From Hexactinellida sp. DTS-2022 (lineage: Eukaryota; Porifera; Hexactinellida): 64,000 bases of DNA. Positions 21,101 through 30,100 of this stretch are shown here, in pieces (position 1 is the first letter of the stretch; every line of letters begins with the position of its first letter). The notes below the pieces were generated by a model, which searched no databases, had not been told where the DNA came from, and saw nothing but the letters and a program-made list of their open reading frames with translations. Location of the stretch: positions 434,001 to 498,000 of the forward strand of contig JAPNXP010000004.1 of assembly GCA_028753945.1 (NCBI GenBank). Direction: 5' to 3'. The position numbers and the translations under genes were made by a program.

Positions 21101-21280
21101 CACGAATAGTGACTCCGATCTCACTCTCCCTGGAGACCCAGATACACTACTGGAATGCGAGGAACTGACACTGAAAGATTTCGGTATAGCCGGAGGTGCG
21201 GGGGTGAAATCAATAGATTCTGGATCCATAACTTCGTCAATTCTTGCGTACGTATCAGTGTCTTCCATTAGAGTCTCCAT
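3141..21280 (-). CDS. F-BAR/C1/SH3/SH3 protein, Bzz1-like, 20 exons
   Basis: I built a 20-exon model on the minus strand in which every junction has GT-AG borders and a consistent phase (2178 nt, about 725 residues). Exons in coding order: 21280-20974, 14027-13919, 13212-13044, 12606-12544, 12261-12196, 12013-11941, 11410-11337, 11065-10901, 10244-10174, 9519-9408, 8969-8807, 8342-8224, 7983-7935, 6029-5817, 5464-5433, 5301-5231, 4816-4765, 4275-4228, 4056-3970, 3275-3141. Residues 1-85 are Ser/Pro-rich and about 85-342 form an F-BAR domain. A C1 zinc finger follows at 437-484, an acidic linker at 514-584, then two SH3 domains (about 600-652 and 660-715). This order is that of yeast Bzz1, which links membrane curvature to WASP-driven actin assembly. 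A similar role here is inferred. Intron 1 carries the MULE transposon and intron 13 carries the ING gene. The donor of exon 3 (GTTACA) is the weakest junction. Confidence 0.88.
3326..3427. mobile_element. hAT-type MITE, 102 bp
   Basis: The ends are CAGCGATTTGCAACC and GGTTGGGAACCACTG, which are near-inverted. A perfect 8-bp target duplication ATTTAAGC flanks it at 3318-3325 and 3428-3435. Eight-base duplications and CAG-type ends are the hallmark of hAT elements. It lies in the last intron of the F-BAR gene. Confidence 0.85.
3925..3984. repeat. 30-bp tandem duplication across a splice donor
   Basis: Two identical 30-bp units (3925-3954 and 3955-3984) each contain the end of the exon and its GTAATA donor on the minus strand. 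Using the second donor (exon end 3940) would add exactly ten codons in frame inside the second SH3 domain. Confidence 0.8.
4625..4756. repeat. Pogo-like MITE, 'CTCCCGTTATA' family
   Basis: The sequence begins AACTCCCGATATAACGAA and ends TATAACGGGAGTTCGCTG, a terminal inverted repeat. The same family occurs at 14766-14989, 22901-23078 and 57330-57440. It is an intronic copy in the F-BAR gene. Confidence 0.6.
4906..5056. repeat. Pogo-like MITE, 'CCTCGTTAGTACGAAC' family
   Basis: The left end is CAGTAGAATTTCGGTTAATA and the right end contains TTCGTACTAACGAGGTTCTA. This is the most frequent short repeat family in the window. Confidence 0.6.
5597..5775. repeat. MITE with repeated 'GGATATAAGCACA' motif
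   Basis: It begins CAGTAGATGTCGGATATAAG-like and ends CGGCATCCACTGTA, an inverted repeat with TA at the ends. The motif GG(A/T)TATAAG(A/C)ACA occurs about five times inside. A near-identical copy is at 12850-13006 and a shorter relative at 14870-14958. It has no coding capacity. Confidence 0.65.
6355..6573. repeat. (CAAA)n/(TAAA)n simple repeat
   Basis: About 200 bp of interrupted CAAA and TAAA units sit directly upstream of the ING start codon, within the intron that holds that gene. Confidence 0.9.
6612..7442 (+). CDS. ING-family protein with PHD finger, intronless
   Basis: A single-exon gene of 276 codons. The N-terminal 115 residues are the helical ING domain ([16 protein letters not shown], then charged helices). 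The central 100 residues are acidic and unstructured. Residues about 215-266 are a PHD finger beginning [20 protein letters not shown] and ending GNWYCPLC, with all C4-H-C3 zinc ligands visible. The PHD signature is closest to ING1/2, which read H3K4me3 as subunits of histone acetyltransferase or deacetylase complexes. The C-terminal polybasic region is short ([11 protein letters not shown]). The gene lies inside an intron of the minus-strand F-BAR gene, in the opposite direction. Lack of introns suggests retroposition or intron loss. Confidence 0.93.
   Translation: [276 protein letters not shown]
7517..7670. repeat. Pogo-like MITE, 'CCTCGTTAGTACGAAC' family
   Basis: The left end is GTAGAACCTCGTTAGTACGA and the right end AATCGAGGTTCTA. 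The internal segment CGCCTTATCCGGAATTCGTA is shared with the copies at 13330, 28205, 34718 and 35343. Confidence 0.65.
8224..8969 (-). other. C1 zinc-finger exons of the F-BAR protein
   Basis: Exons 8969-8807 and 8342-8224 encode residues 404-497. Zinc ligands follow H437-X12-C450-X2-C453-X12-C466-X2-C469-X4-H474-X2-C477-X6-C484, a C1 pattern. Visible pieces are HQLISFNYKKFKRCDYCNEQ and CEICYMRLHKKCQ. Ligand-type C1 domains bind diacylglycerol. Whether this one does cannot be told from the motif, because the loop between the second and third Cys is short and lacks the usual QGxxC context. Confidence 0.9.
8440..8690. mobile_element. Partial hAT-type MITE (CAGGGGTTTATCTAGG family)
   Basis: It starts CAGGGGTTTATCTAGGAA and shares the internal blocks AAAGGTGTCAGCCATAATAC and AATTAAGTGC with the complete element at 52121-52429. 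The right terminal inverted repeat is missing, so it is truncated. It is intronic in the F-BAR gene. Confidence 0.65.
9160..9343. repeat. Pogo-like MITE, 'CTCCGCTTAATAGAG' family
   Basis: The left end is CAACTCCGCTTAATAGAGTC and the right end TAAGCGGAGTCGACTGTA. Internal blocks are GGGACCAGGTTGCTTTGACC and AAACTGTCATTCCGTCCTAT. Relatives are at 10446-10549, 25208-25330, 28875-28980, 35187-35289 and 35990-36177. Confidence 0.7.
9536..9616. repeat. (AAAT)n/(AGAT)n microsatellite
   Basis: A run of AAAT units with interspersed AGAT units in an intron just upstream of the exon at 9408-9519 (minus strand). Confidence 0.85.
10446..10549. repeat. Short pogo-like MITE, 'CTCCGCTTAATAGAG' family
   Basis: The left end is CAGTGGACTCTGCTTAATAG and the right end TATTAAGCGAAGTCTACTGT. 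It is an internally deleted copy with GGTCAAAGTAACCTGGTCCC retained. Confidence 0.7.
10736..10890. repeat. MITE with 'AATAGCAAGT' motif
   Basis: It contains GGCGTTCGTGTAATATCAAG, TAGGCGAACTTGTTAATAGA and GCAAACACCAGTAAATTAAG. Relatives at 31925-32086 and 33930-34076 share CTAATAGCAAGTC and the CGAACACCA end. Confidence 0.5.
11112..11328. repeat. (GTTT)n simple repeat
   Basis: About 215 bp of GTTT, GGTT and GTAT units lie in the intron upstream of exon 10901-11065 (coding order). An apparent 72-codon frame across it is only repeat translation. Confidence 0.9.
12850..13006. repeat. MITE with repeated 'GGATATAAGCACA' motif
   Basis: Near-identical to the copy at 5597-5775. Both start CAGTAGATGTCGGATATAAG and end CCGGCATCCACTGTA. 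The copy lies in the intron between the third and fourth coding exons of the F-BAR gene. Confidence 0.7.
13330..13516. repeat. Pogo-like MITE, 'CTCGTTAGTACGAAC' family
   Basis: The left end is GTAAACTCTCGTTAATTCGA and the right end GTTCGTACTAACGAAGTTCG. A related partial copy follows at 13579-13745 (CAGTAAACTCTCATTGATAA to AATGAGTATCTACTGTA). Confidence 0.65.
14766..14998. repeat. Pogo-like MITE with a second MITE nested inside
   Basis: The outer element has ends GTGAACTCTCGTTATAACGA and TATAACGGGAGTTTACTG. Inside it, 14870-14958 is a short member of the GGATATAAG family (CAGTAGATGCCGGATATAAG to CGTATCCACTGTA) sitting at a TA. The inner family is therefore the more recent arrival here. Confidence 0.65.
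15035..15175 (+). repeat. Left terminal array, 8 units of GACAATTCGCACC
   Basis: Eight units with 1-3-bp spacer variation are followed by a unique tail TAATTTGATTGGCCAA. The mirror image is at 20470-20611. The copies differ only in the spacer between units, so the arrays look recently homogenised. Confidence 0.9.
15338..15605. repeat. Two tandem units of about 130 bp inside the MULE element
   Basis: The blocks GAATACGTATTGATTATTG, TTTTCAAATATACG and TACGTAAATTCTATTAGAT occur twice in the same order. It is non-coding and lies between the left terminal array and the transposase genes. Confidence 0.8.
15717..15910. repeat. MITE with 'GGTTTATTCTAA' motif
   Basis: The left end is ACAGTCGAAACCGGTTTATT and the right end AAAACTGGTTTCAACTGTA. 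The motif TTATTCTAA recurs internally. A relative is at 26813-26966 (CAGTCGAAACAGGTTTCCTA to CAGTTTCGACTGTA). Confidence 0.65.
16990..17166. repeat. 46-bp tandem repeat upstream of the plus-strand transposase
   Basis: About three and a half units of a 46-bp sequence built from GTTGATAGTTGTAGAGTTAT and GTAGAAGAATTAAGTTGGAG. It lies inside the MULE element, immediately upstream of the hairpin at 17229-17282. Confidence 0.85.
17229..17282. repeat. 14-bp-stem hairpin replacing the transposase 5' end
   Basis: AGGTGCAGCTACCA at 17229-17242 pairs perfectly with TGGTAGCTGCACCT at 17269-17282. It sits exactly where the plus-strand transposase should have the start of its FLYWCH finger and overlaps the point where similarity to the minus-strand copy ends. 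Confidence 0.8.
17284..18636 (+). CDS. FLYWCH-MULE transposase, N-terminally truncated copy
   Basis: An uninterrupted 450-codon frame. From about residue 20 on it is almost identical to the minus-strand copy. MULE catalytic residues are visible: D in YWMADGTFKTAP, D in MLLDFEKAA and E in TTNAVEAWHRSF, plus the CFFHLTQN motif. The N-terminal FLYWCH finger is broken: the first zinc Cys of WLCEKRGVC is Phe here (WLFEKREEC), and the preceding RGGSKLVERGYIY segment is absent. A 46-bp tandem repeat and a hairpin lie in its place. The copy ends with a slightly different C-terminus. The catalytic domain could still be active, but DNA binding is probably altered. Confidence 0.9.
   Translation: MERRERRGWQWLFEKREECNTRVHTQGTEKVKRTNEHLHTPDEQAVSCCETKIGIKRRARESQDSSHHIVGESMVTVSEGTAVKLPKLDSLKRTIQRQRVQQLAAPVQPAGLEELVLPAEYQQTAKGEQFLLYDSGPETQRILIFGTQRNLEMLRLSGYWMADGTFKTAPSLFAQVYVVHALRGGPQVMRDGHLLPSLFVLLPNKTEATYRRMWEQIRLLCPLAQPRGMLLDFEKAAINSFEAVWPDTPVKCCFFHLTQNVWRKVQAAGLQAAYSQDEELAMRIRHLPALAFAPITDVPGLFAAVATLLPMPEAAELILYFEGTYIGRTLPGGTYQAPLFPIDLWNYHMETPFGLPRTTNAVEAWHRSFNATVGCHHPTIWKFIAALKREQGLVEVRQAKFTAGAAPTKRRSAQANEEKLTNLATSYYDRTRIEFLRVVAHQFSREGLTA
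18646..20079 (-). CDS. FLYWCH-MULE transposase, full-length copy
   Basis: An intact 477-codon frame. Residues 1-75 form a FLYWCH zinc finger: PFRLIKSQRGGSKLVERGYI, then WLCEKRGVC and an HLH pair supplying the C2H2-type ligands. The MULE transposase domain follows with DGTFK, DFEKAA, the HLTQN motif and NAVEAW. It faces the plus-strand copy tail to tail with nine bases between the stop codons, so together they form a palindrome of about 1.3 kb per arm. Differences between copies are few (for example PLTDVPALF against PITDVPGLF). GC content is far above the neighbourhood. It is the likely source of transposase for the element and its short relatives. Confidence 0.92.
   Translation of the reverse strand: MEEPLNQPFRLIKSQRGGSKLVERGYIYGIQRRAGEVTHWLCEKRGVCNARVHTQGTEIVKRTNEHLHAPDEQAVSCCETKIGIKRRARESQDSSHHIVGESMVTVSEGTAVKLPKLDSLKRTIQRQRVQQLAAPVQPAGLEELVLPAEYQQTAKGEQFLLYDSGPETQRILIFGTQRNLEMLRLSGYWMADGTFKTAPSLFAQVYVVHALRGGPQVMRDGHLLPSLFVLLPNKTEATYRRMWEQIRLLCPLAQPRGMLLDFEKAAINSFEAVWPDTPVKCCFFHLTQNVWRKVQAAGLQAAYSQDEELAMRIRHLPALAFAPLTDVPALFAAVATLLPMPEAAELILYFEGTYIGRTLPGGTYQAPLFPIDLWNYHMETPFGLPRTTNAVEAWHRSFNATVGCHHPTIWKFIAALKREQGLVEVRQAKFTAGAAPTKRRSAQANEKKLVNLVTSYYSRSRIEFLRGVAHHFSLGAD
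20470..20611 (-). repeat. Right terminal array, 8 units of GGTGCGAATTGTC
   Basis: The inverted counterpart of 15035-15175. It starts with TTGGCCAATCAAATTAGG, carries eight units and ends GTCGGACTTC before the target duplication. Confidence 0.9.
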
Positions 21281-22900
21281 TTATTCCAATGCTCTTTCAA
21301 ATATAGAAAGTTGCTACAAATACAGTAGAACCTGCATAATCCGACCCTCTATAATTACTCTTTGGAATTTAGCAAAAACGATACTTTTCCTTATCCCAAT
21401 GAGGGACGGACCTACATAATCGGACAATTTGGCAATCCGACATTTGTTTCTTATCCCAACGGGTGTCGGATTGACTACTATATAGCTATGTACATATTGG
21501 ATATAGTGATAAAGGTGGGACATGGGATTTTTGGATAAAATATCACTATAGTCTATATCCATTATATCACTGCATCCACTGTATCACTGTAATCTAATAT
21601 ATGACTTGTATAAGTATAATCAAATTCAATATCGATTTCAACTGGTAACGATATTAAACTGTAAATATGAAATAATGGCGGCCAAAGAAGGTGAAAAATC
21701 CAATATTCTAGTATAATCTGTGCACAAATTATCACTATATCTACTAATGATATCACTGTAACCAATAAAATTGTATGGGATTTGCTCGGGGGGACACCTA
21801 AAGCGGCAAAATTATCACTATATCCAAAATCATTATATTAATTATGTATATAGTATAGTGAATATATTGAATAAATAAATGTTATATTTATTGAATTGAA
21901 TAAGGTATCGTATTATTCAATATAATATTAGGTCACTGTTCGTTGGAAACCACAGTTCCATTGCTCGCAATATGTTTCCTAACCTATTTTATTGTAAATA
22001 GAATTGTCAGTTAGTAAGAACATTATTAACTAATAATTATTAGCTAGTAAATAGTAATTATCATAAACAAAGAAGGATGGGCAATAATATTTCGTCTAAC
22101 AATTGCATAATTCATAGCAAAATTATTTACAATACTATATAGTCAATAGACTCTCGTTAATAGGAACACCAGGGCACCGTCTAATTATGTTCGTATAATC
22201 CGGAATTTCGTATTACATAACGTGGGTCACTTGCATGCATTTGTATAGGCTAGGTCGCTAGGGGAATTAAATTGTCTACCCTTAATACGTATAATGAGAA
22301 TGATCTTAGGTTATAAGTTAGTTATAATTTTTGTGAATATAATTAGCAAACTGGGCTTAAAATACAAAATCTAACCTTCGAATTGGAAGCATAATGTGGT
22401 TCATTATAAAGCAATCTCAAGTACAAACCAGAGTTTATAATTGTGCAATACAGTTTACAATAGGAATTCAGTTATTCAGACAATAATATAATATAACAAG
22501 TTTATTTACAACATAATATTACAAACCTAACTTTGGTGACCAACTAGTCACTAGTCACTAATACAAATATTATTAATTAAAATTAAAGCACGTATTTATT
22601 TACGTTTTGTCCATAAATGTTGTCTATTTTAATCTAACACCTACAGTGAATATTTCTAGCTTCCTTAATTAAGATAGTAAAGATACCCATTTTACTCACA
22701 GTACTTATTTGGACTAGTTATGCAATTAAAATTAAAATTATAATGTAAGAAGCCATGTGTTAACTAATTCCGTTAACGCACGATTGTTTACTTCTATGTA
22801 CTTATTCTGTTAACTTAACCAGTTCTTATAACGGAATTTGCCTATTCAGCAAAATAAGATTTACTATTAGGCAAACCCAGTGTAATGGCTTTACATTATA

Positions 22901-23078
22901 CAGTCAACTCTCGTTATAACGAAGCGAAGTGTTTGAGACCTGTAAATTCCTTCGTTATATCCGGATATTCGGTATAAGCGGATAATAATTCATACAATTA
23001 GTGCTCTGGGGGAAAATATCCATTTTGTTATAAGCGGTTATTCGTTATATCCGACTTCGATATAACGGGAGTTCAGGT
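22901..23078. repeat. Pogo-like MITE, 'CTCTCGTTATAACGAAG' family
   Basis: The left end is CAGTCAACTCTCGTTATAAC and the right end CGATATAACGGGAGTTCAGG. Inside, CCGGATATTCGGTATAAGCG is shared with 14766-14998. Confidence 0.7.
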
Positions 23079-24927
23079 AGTACTAATCGAGAAATGTACA
23101 ATTATAATGTTCCATGTTACATGATGTGCTTATTAAATCGAGCATATTTATTATGTGGCTTTTTTGCTTTAAATAACTCTGAATAATGTAACTCCATTAT
23201 TCAAAAACAAGTCTCAAAATAATGTACCATACTACTTTAATTAAGTATAATTATGTCTATGACTTTTAGCTGAGAATTTGAATAAATTGCTACAGTTGTG
23301 ATATGTCCTATGTCATCCACTATACTTAATATGATATCCGTCAACAAGTAAATAATTATTGTGCCGACTATAGTGGCCCAGTATTAAATCACTGCCTTTT
23401 ATTTACTTGAATTAAAATATAAGCAAAATATGTTAATTTGTCAATTAAGTCGATAGATTTCAATGAAATCACTCAAATTCGGTACGTATTTTAAAAACTG
23501 TTCATAAATAAAAATACAAATGTATCTATTAATTATTAGGACGAACTACGTAAGTGGAATTGCAGAATGTCTAAATTAAGTTTTATCCCTTTTTTACTTC
23601 AAATTAAAATTGAATTGTAAATAAATGATTACTTAACTATTCACACTTAGATACTATATTAAATCAATAAACGAATTACCCCAGTTTAATCGAATATTCT
23701 GAGAAATTGTGAATATAATATAATATAAGATCCACATTTTGCTTAGTTCAACTACAAATATATTTAGGATGCTCATATATTTAATGATAATGCATTGTTC
23801 TTTAATTAAATTAATAATAAGCTTATAAGGCAGAATGGTTATACAATTGTACATTAATATCCATCAGGCATGGATGGATTAAGACAAAGAAGTGCCCAAA
23901 ATGATATTTTATAAATACATATCTTTAAAGTTTAAACCAAACTGAGAATTGTAGATATCTTCCGATTAGAAAACAACCATTTCTCTCCTGATTTATTTGG
24001 AAAACAATTAATGAACAGCATTTTTATCAATTAAACCCATTTGAATTCAAGTACCACGTATTTAATAATTAAGTTACTGTAGAGATTGTAACTGATTAAT
24101 TCACAAATGTGATTTGCCACGTGATCAAATTTTGTACTTTAGTAATAATTCATTTATATAAATTCTTCATCCAAGCTATTAAATTATCAATAAAATCATT
24201 TCCCAACTAATACAGACGTTTTAAGGGAACTTAATTTAATTATTGGGACCTGACAGCTTTTGTTGATGGAGCAAGATTATTTATGTAAAAGTACGTTATA
24301 TAACTTATATTGTACTGTTAGGATAATTCAACGTTTATTTTTGTTTTAATTTACAATAAATATTTTATTTAGGACAACAATATAACAGCCAAGACGAGAG
24401 TTTATTGGATTATTTTAAGCTGATGTTGTTTTTAGAATTCCATCAAAATATATAACCAACGTTATAAATGTACTGACAACTGGTTTATCTTTACAACAAT
24501 TAGCGACAACTCATTGAAAGTTGTATAGTGTGTGAGTTGTGATTTCAGTGCTAAGCAAAATGTGTACTTTCACTGCAATAATACTATTGCCCAATCAACT
24601 AATAATCATAGGTGAATACAAGTAGATTTACCCATAAAAAGATGCTGACAGACTACAAAGTGGAATAGGCAGTAAACAATATACTCAGAGTGTGCCACAT
24701 TATTATTTATTAAAATTAATTAAATACCGTAGTAAAAGATATTATATGGATATTGGAAGATTTCTAAATGCAGACTATCGTTAATACGAACACGGATAAA
24801 GCGAATATCGTTTAACGAGTACAGTCTAAATTTCCCTCGCCTATCCACTTAATAGAGCCACCGATTAATTGGGTTAAATTTCACAAGATTTACGGACAGT
24901 GTGGCATGCAATATTTCCGATAAATTG

Positions 24928-25409
24928 CATACCTGGCAACCGTACAGGGATTTTAACCATTTTGGCTGTTTTGTACAGGCGTACAGGGATTTTTAGTTGG
25001 GACAAAATTACTGATTGTGAGCCTAAGAATACCCAGTATAGTCTATATAACTCATTGTTTTCTCCTTACCCAAGTGATTAATTTGATTTATGTCAACGTT
25101 GATAAATAGAAATTACATGATAGTATAACTTTGCTATGCATTCTGCATTAATAGCACAATGTTTGGTTAGTGCAGGTAGATAATTATAATTCCTTTCAGT
25201 TTTAGTATAGTCGACTCAACTCCACTTAATAGAGTCCCTCGGGACCAGGTTACTTTGACCCGATTAAGCGGAGAATCTAAAACCGAAAATATTTTAAGCC
25301 AAAATGTGATTCCGTCCTATAAATACGATTTTTTTTGGGTTGGACAGGGATTTTGGCCAATGTACAGGGGAAAATTAGGGACCCGTACAGGATATATTGG
25401 CAGGTATAA
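24928..25409. repeat. MITE with TACCTGGCAA ends interrupting or adjoining a pogo-like MITE
   Basis: The left end is TACCTGGCAACCGTACAGGG and the right end CCGTACAGGATATATTGGCA, then GGTA, so the ends are imperfect inverted repeats. Several ACAGGGATTTT blocks lie inside. A member of the CTCCGCTTAATAGAG family (about 25208-25325) lies within, apparently a nested insertion. The open frames at 24899-25509 are repeat translations. Confidence 0.45.
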
Positions 25410-25686
25410 AATTGGAAACACACGTTACCTAATTAAGCCGTATCTACTGTGTCTCCCTTTACTGACATACAAAAACAAATATAGATTAGTAATAATTTGT
25501 TTTAATTAAATTCATTCAGATATTAGCATCAATAGAAACACCAATCAAATAGTTTGAAACATAACAAACAATAAAATACATAATTAGGTAGAATAAATAG
25601 GTATATGATGAGATATTCCAATTACTCTACAATAAAAGGGGAAATTAAAATATACCCAATTGATAAGGTTTGATAATACAATTATT

Positions 25687-27150
25687 TCAAATGAAAACTT
25701 TATCAAAATGATCGATTAGACTCTTCAACATTAAATTTGCATTTCCAGCATTGACAGTTGGGAATATACTGAGGCCGCATGAGGTGGCAATGGCACCGGC
25801 ACACATTTTATTATCATCGTAGTGTTCAGATACCTAAATAGAAATATATAGAGTTAATCAATTAATCAATTAAATAATACATTCACATGGTGGATTCGGC
25901 TTGATTGTCACTTGAATCACTTTAGTAGACTCGTTTATACATCAATATTAGGGACAGTTGAAATATAATCATATTAACTGGTGTCACATATGATAAGGAG
26001 TTAAACTTTGTACTTCTTAACCGATAATTCGCCTTATCTGTGTTTGAATTTTACTGTATTTAAATATACTATTGGCTATAATTCTATTATTTATTATATT
26101 TGAATAATTACCTCTCTGAATAAGAGCAGAATATCTTTAAGTATATTCTTCAGTTCAGCTGGCATTCTATTGATCACAGTTCGTATTTCCTCAACCTGAA
26201 TAGAAATAAAATTAATAAACAATTCAATAATGTAAATTGGTGGTAATTGGTTGTTTAAATTATATAATTTTTACCAATAAGAAATAACGCAAGTTGGAAA
26301 TACATAAATTGAACAGTAGTTGATGATTAGTTACCAAAATGTGACAAAGGAATGCCAAGGTGGTCGGCGATGGTACGTATGATATAGATATTTTTTATAT
26401 GGTTACCAATTTTTATATAGGAATGTAAAGTTGATGTGTTATATAGATAACTCACATTCTTTTGCCGCACAGCTGTGAATAAATCCCCAGCGTCTCTTTT
26501 AGGCAGTAATCCTCCATTGTCTCTGATGTGCTGTTTGAGTAAACTCGAGATTGTATTGGGATCTAACTCTTCATCTAGATTAGTGTTCATTGCTAGAAAA
26601 TAAAAGTAAACAATAAATATCGGTGGTAAATGATTAATAATTAATTAAGTTTAGCGTAAACAAGTGTATTAGGTTCTTACTTATACACTTTTTGGGTATA
26701 AACATTCGTCTTCGCAAAGGTGAATTTTAGATGTTAAAAAAGACTTTGCCATTGTCTAAAATTCATTAGAAAAGGCGATGGTCAATTATAAAAATTCCGT
26801 ATTATATGTACAGTCGAAACAGGTTTCCTAATCAATTCTTTGCATGGAAATAAAGTAATAAAAATCCGATAGTTTGAATAAACAGATTGAAAATAAACCA
26901 AATTGGAATTTCCTATACGTACAATTAAATAAATAGTTAGTTAGAAAAAAACAGTTTCGACTGTATTATATTATACTAGAACATAACTTACAATAATCGA
27001 ACTGATTGTGATATATTTTAATTTGATTGAGGTCACCTGGCACCCGGAATATGCCCTCTTCCCGTAGACATTTGCACTGTTTGAGATAAGTTAAGCATTC
27101 TGATATGAGCAAGGGATTTAACCCAATAACCTTCGTAGCATTGTGTGTGC
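25687..27150 (-). other. RhoGAP domain exons
   Basis: The last four exons encode residues about 758-932. The catalytic arginine is in REEGIFRVPGD (Arg near residue 793). The second helix bundle reads ISSLLKQHIRDNGGLLPKRD, with the conserved Lys of the LK motif kept but the usual ReLPePL segment altered. DDNKMCAGAIATSCGLSIFP carries the conserved Asn-Lys-Met. The protein ends a few residues after the domain. Confidence 0.85.
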
Positions 27151-30100
27151 CTAAATACAACAAATAAAATAAATAATAAACAAACCAAATAATGGTATAT
27201 TAAATACACATACACTTTTTTGTGTTGTTTATTTGTTTGACGGCATTTGTGTCTACAGGGCTACGCATACACATCATAGCCTGTATTGAAGATCTTATTT
27301 TTTCCATTTGAATAAGTTGAAGTTAATTTTATAAACAATATAAGTTGTATTTAATGAGTAGAAAGATCTATTTATACTACTTTAATGTAAAGTATATACG
27401 TATTGTTACTAAGTAGTAATTAGTACTTTATTTTAAATTAAATATTTAATTCCAATAAGGAATTGTAATCAATATGGTCACAATTTTATGAATTATGGTT
27501 GAAATTCTAAAATGCGTTGTTGTATCATTAATTATATAAACTGATGACGTCCTATAAAAGGACCGAAAGTTACAACGTAATAACTATTGTCCTTCCAATT
27601 CCTATTCTATTGATTATTTATTAAATCTGACCTTACAGCAAGGAAATACATTAGAACCTCGTTAGTGCGAACACGGTTAATTAATACGAAATTATGGTTA
27701 ATACGATCACTATTCACTGTATTCAGTACCCTTCAAACCCGGTTCATTCGACGTGTACGTAAATAAATGATATATTAATACATATAATAAGTAATGTATA
27801 TTAATGACATCATTCATATTTATAGTTTAAATAATTTAATCTGTTGTTCAGTGAAATCTTATAATCAGACCACTTTAATTTTTGAATTATACTATTACAG
27901 TGAGTCTCCCATAACGGACATCTCTCTACAACGGACAATATCCATTCCCCCAAAGTGTCCGTTATTCGAAGACTCCACTGTACATGTATTACTATTTATG
28001 TATTACAGTAGACCCTCGTTTATCGGAACATAGTTCTTCTGTTTCTAATTTTCTGCTCCGATTAGTGAATTCGTTCGGATTAATGAAGTAATACATTTTC
28101 TATAGGCATCTATAAGATAAGAACCTCGATAATCCGAACAAAACATCTAGTGTACTACTTAAAATACTTTCTGAGACTTATTAGTTATACTTCCATAGTA
28201 TTATACAGTAGAATATCGTTAATACGAACACCAAGGGACCTTAAAATTTGTTTGCCTTATCCGAATTCGTATTAACCGTTGTCATTTGTAATGAAAATTA
28301 TTTGAAGGGCCCAAAAAATGTGTTCGTATTAACCGTCTTCGTACAAACCAGTTCAACTGTAGCTACGTAGTATATTTAAGATTTTTCTCCACTTTTATTA
28401 GAAATACATCTTTTTGTCTCCCGTATGGATTAGCGAGGGTCTACTACTGTAATAAATCAATAAAACCTGATGAATATATGTAGTTTGATCATAATAAATC
28501 ATATTTGCGTAACTAATACTAAAATTTAATTTAATAATTAATTTGTGCAAAAATTTTTCAAACTAGTAGTTGACGTACACAACGTATCTTTATTAAAAAT
28601 AACAATTAATATAATTTTTGATTTGTAATGCTGATACAGTGATGTTCTAAGCAAAATTAAGGAATTTTAATTTAATTTTATAATTTTAGTTGATTTAATA
28701 TAATTTAAATTTAAGTTTAAATAATTTCCGTATTAATATACTACATAGTAATGCATACGTACTTACAAAATAATGATCGAAAAATTAAATTAATAAAATT
28801 AGCAAGCGCGAGTATGTAGAGCATAAGGTCCTTACAGCTTATAATTTGTATTTCTTTTCAGTAGCATGTTTTATACAGTAGACTCCGCTTAATAGAGTCA
28901 CCTCGGGATCAGGTTACTTTGATCCCATTAAGCGGAGAAATCTATTAACCGGTTGCTCTATTTAGCGGGGTCCACTGTATTTGTATTTCAGGCACTGACA
29001 TTTTTTACATTAAATCACATTTGCAAAGAAGGGTGTTTATATTGAAAAGGTGCTACCAGTATATATAAGTAGCCCAATAATTTTCCCTTAATTTGGATAA
29101 ATTATTGGAACTAGAATGCCTTAATCAAAACGAAATAGGGACGATTGTATTAATTTAGATTAGGTGTATGTCTTTCGAGTCTCGAGTCGCCTAATTAAGA
29201 TATTATAGTATTGAGATTATTTACAACCAACCAAGTTACTAACTAATAGGAAATGGTGAATTCGAAATTGTTTACAAATACGTAGATACTTATTACATGC
29301 TTTGTTGAGTACTAATTTAATCAGAGCTTTTGAACAGGTTACATTCCGTCAGTAACATAGAAACACAATCCATAAATGGAAAAGCACTGAAACATAATTA
29401 CCTTTTGCGTCCGAATAGAAAATGAAAGTATATTTACTAATTTAGTTCATTAAGCAGAAATTATTGATTAATGAATGGAATAAAGTCAATTTGGCACCAT
29501 TGAATTGAAAGTGAATTAAATTAAATACCTGGAAAGGAACTAAGTGAGTAAAGTACAAGCAACTAATTTAATAGAAAGATTTATATCATCCAAATCTCTA
29601 GACATGAGAACTTTGCAAAAATATACAAAAGTAATCATATTTCTTACAAATATTTAATCTGATTTGACTAACTTTCTTACAAATATTTAATCTGATTTGA
29701 CTAACAAATATTTAATCTGATTTTCTTACAAATATTTAATCTGATTTGACTTGGAATATTATTGTGAAATCGATTAACAACTAGTTCCGAATTAACCACT
29801 AGCATACCGTTCCTTAGTAATGGTAGTCATATTATTTTCTACAATCATCATCATATGTCATAAGCATAGAAGCTGTAAATTGTATAATCTTTAAAAAATA
29901 ATACTAAATTTGTATAAATTTTTGAATTAATAAATTAATTAATGTTATCCCCCCTAACTCATGATGTGCGTAATTTGCACATAATTAAAAGATTCATCGA
30001 CCAGTTCCATTATATAAAATGTTTATGTACTATATAAAAGCACCTCTAATAATATGCTTCGATTACTGATACCAACATAAGTAAACCGGTGACCTCCACT

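Larger units (their letters stand above)
21281..25686. other. Intergenic region between F-BAR and RhoGAP genes
   Basis: No convincing exon. It holds the upstream region of the F-BAR gene (an AATGGCGGCC motif at about 21674), a MITE with ends CAGTAGAACCTGCATAATCC near 21323, a stretch with repeated TATCACTATA motifs (21500-21840), pogo-like MITEs at 22146-22290 and 22901-23078, AT-rich unique sequence (23080-24780) and a MITE at 24928-25409. Confidence 0.55.

Noticed and set aside
26327-26455. Extension of the RhoGAP exon beyond its GTGAGT donor
   Set aside because: The extra residues have no RhoGAP similarity, and splicing at 26456 joins the next exon in phase with conserved motifs.
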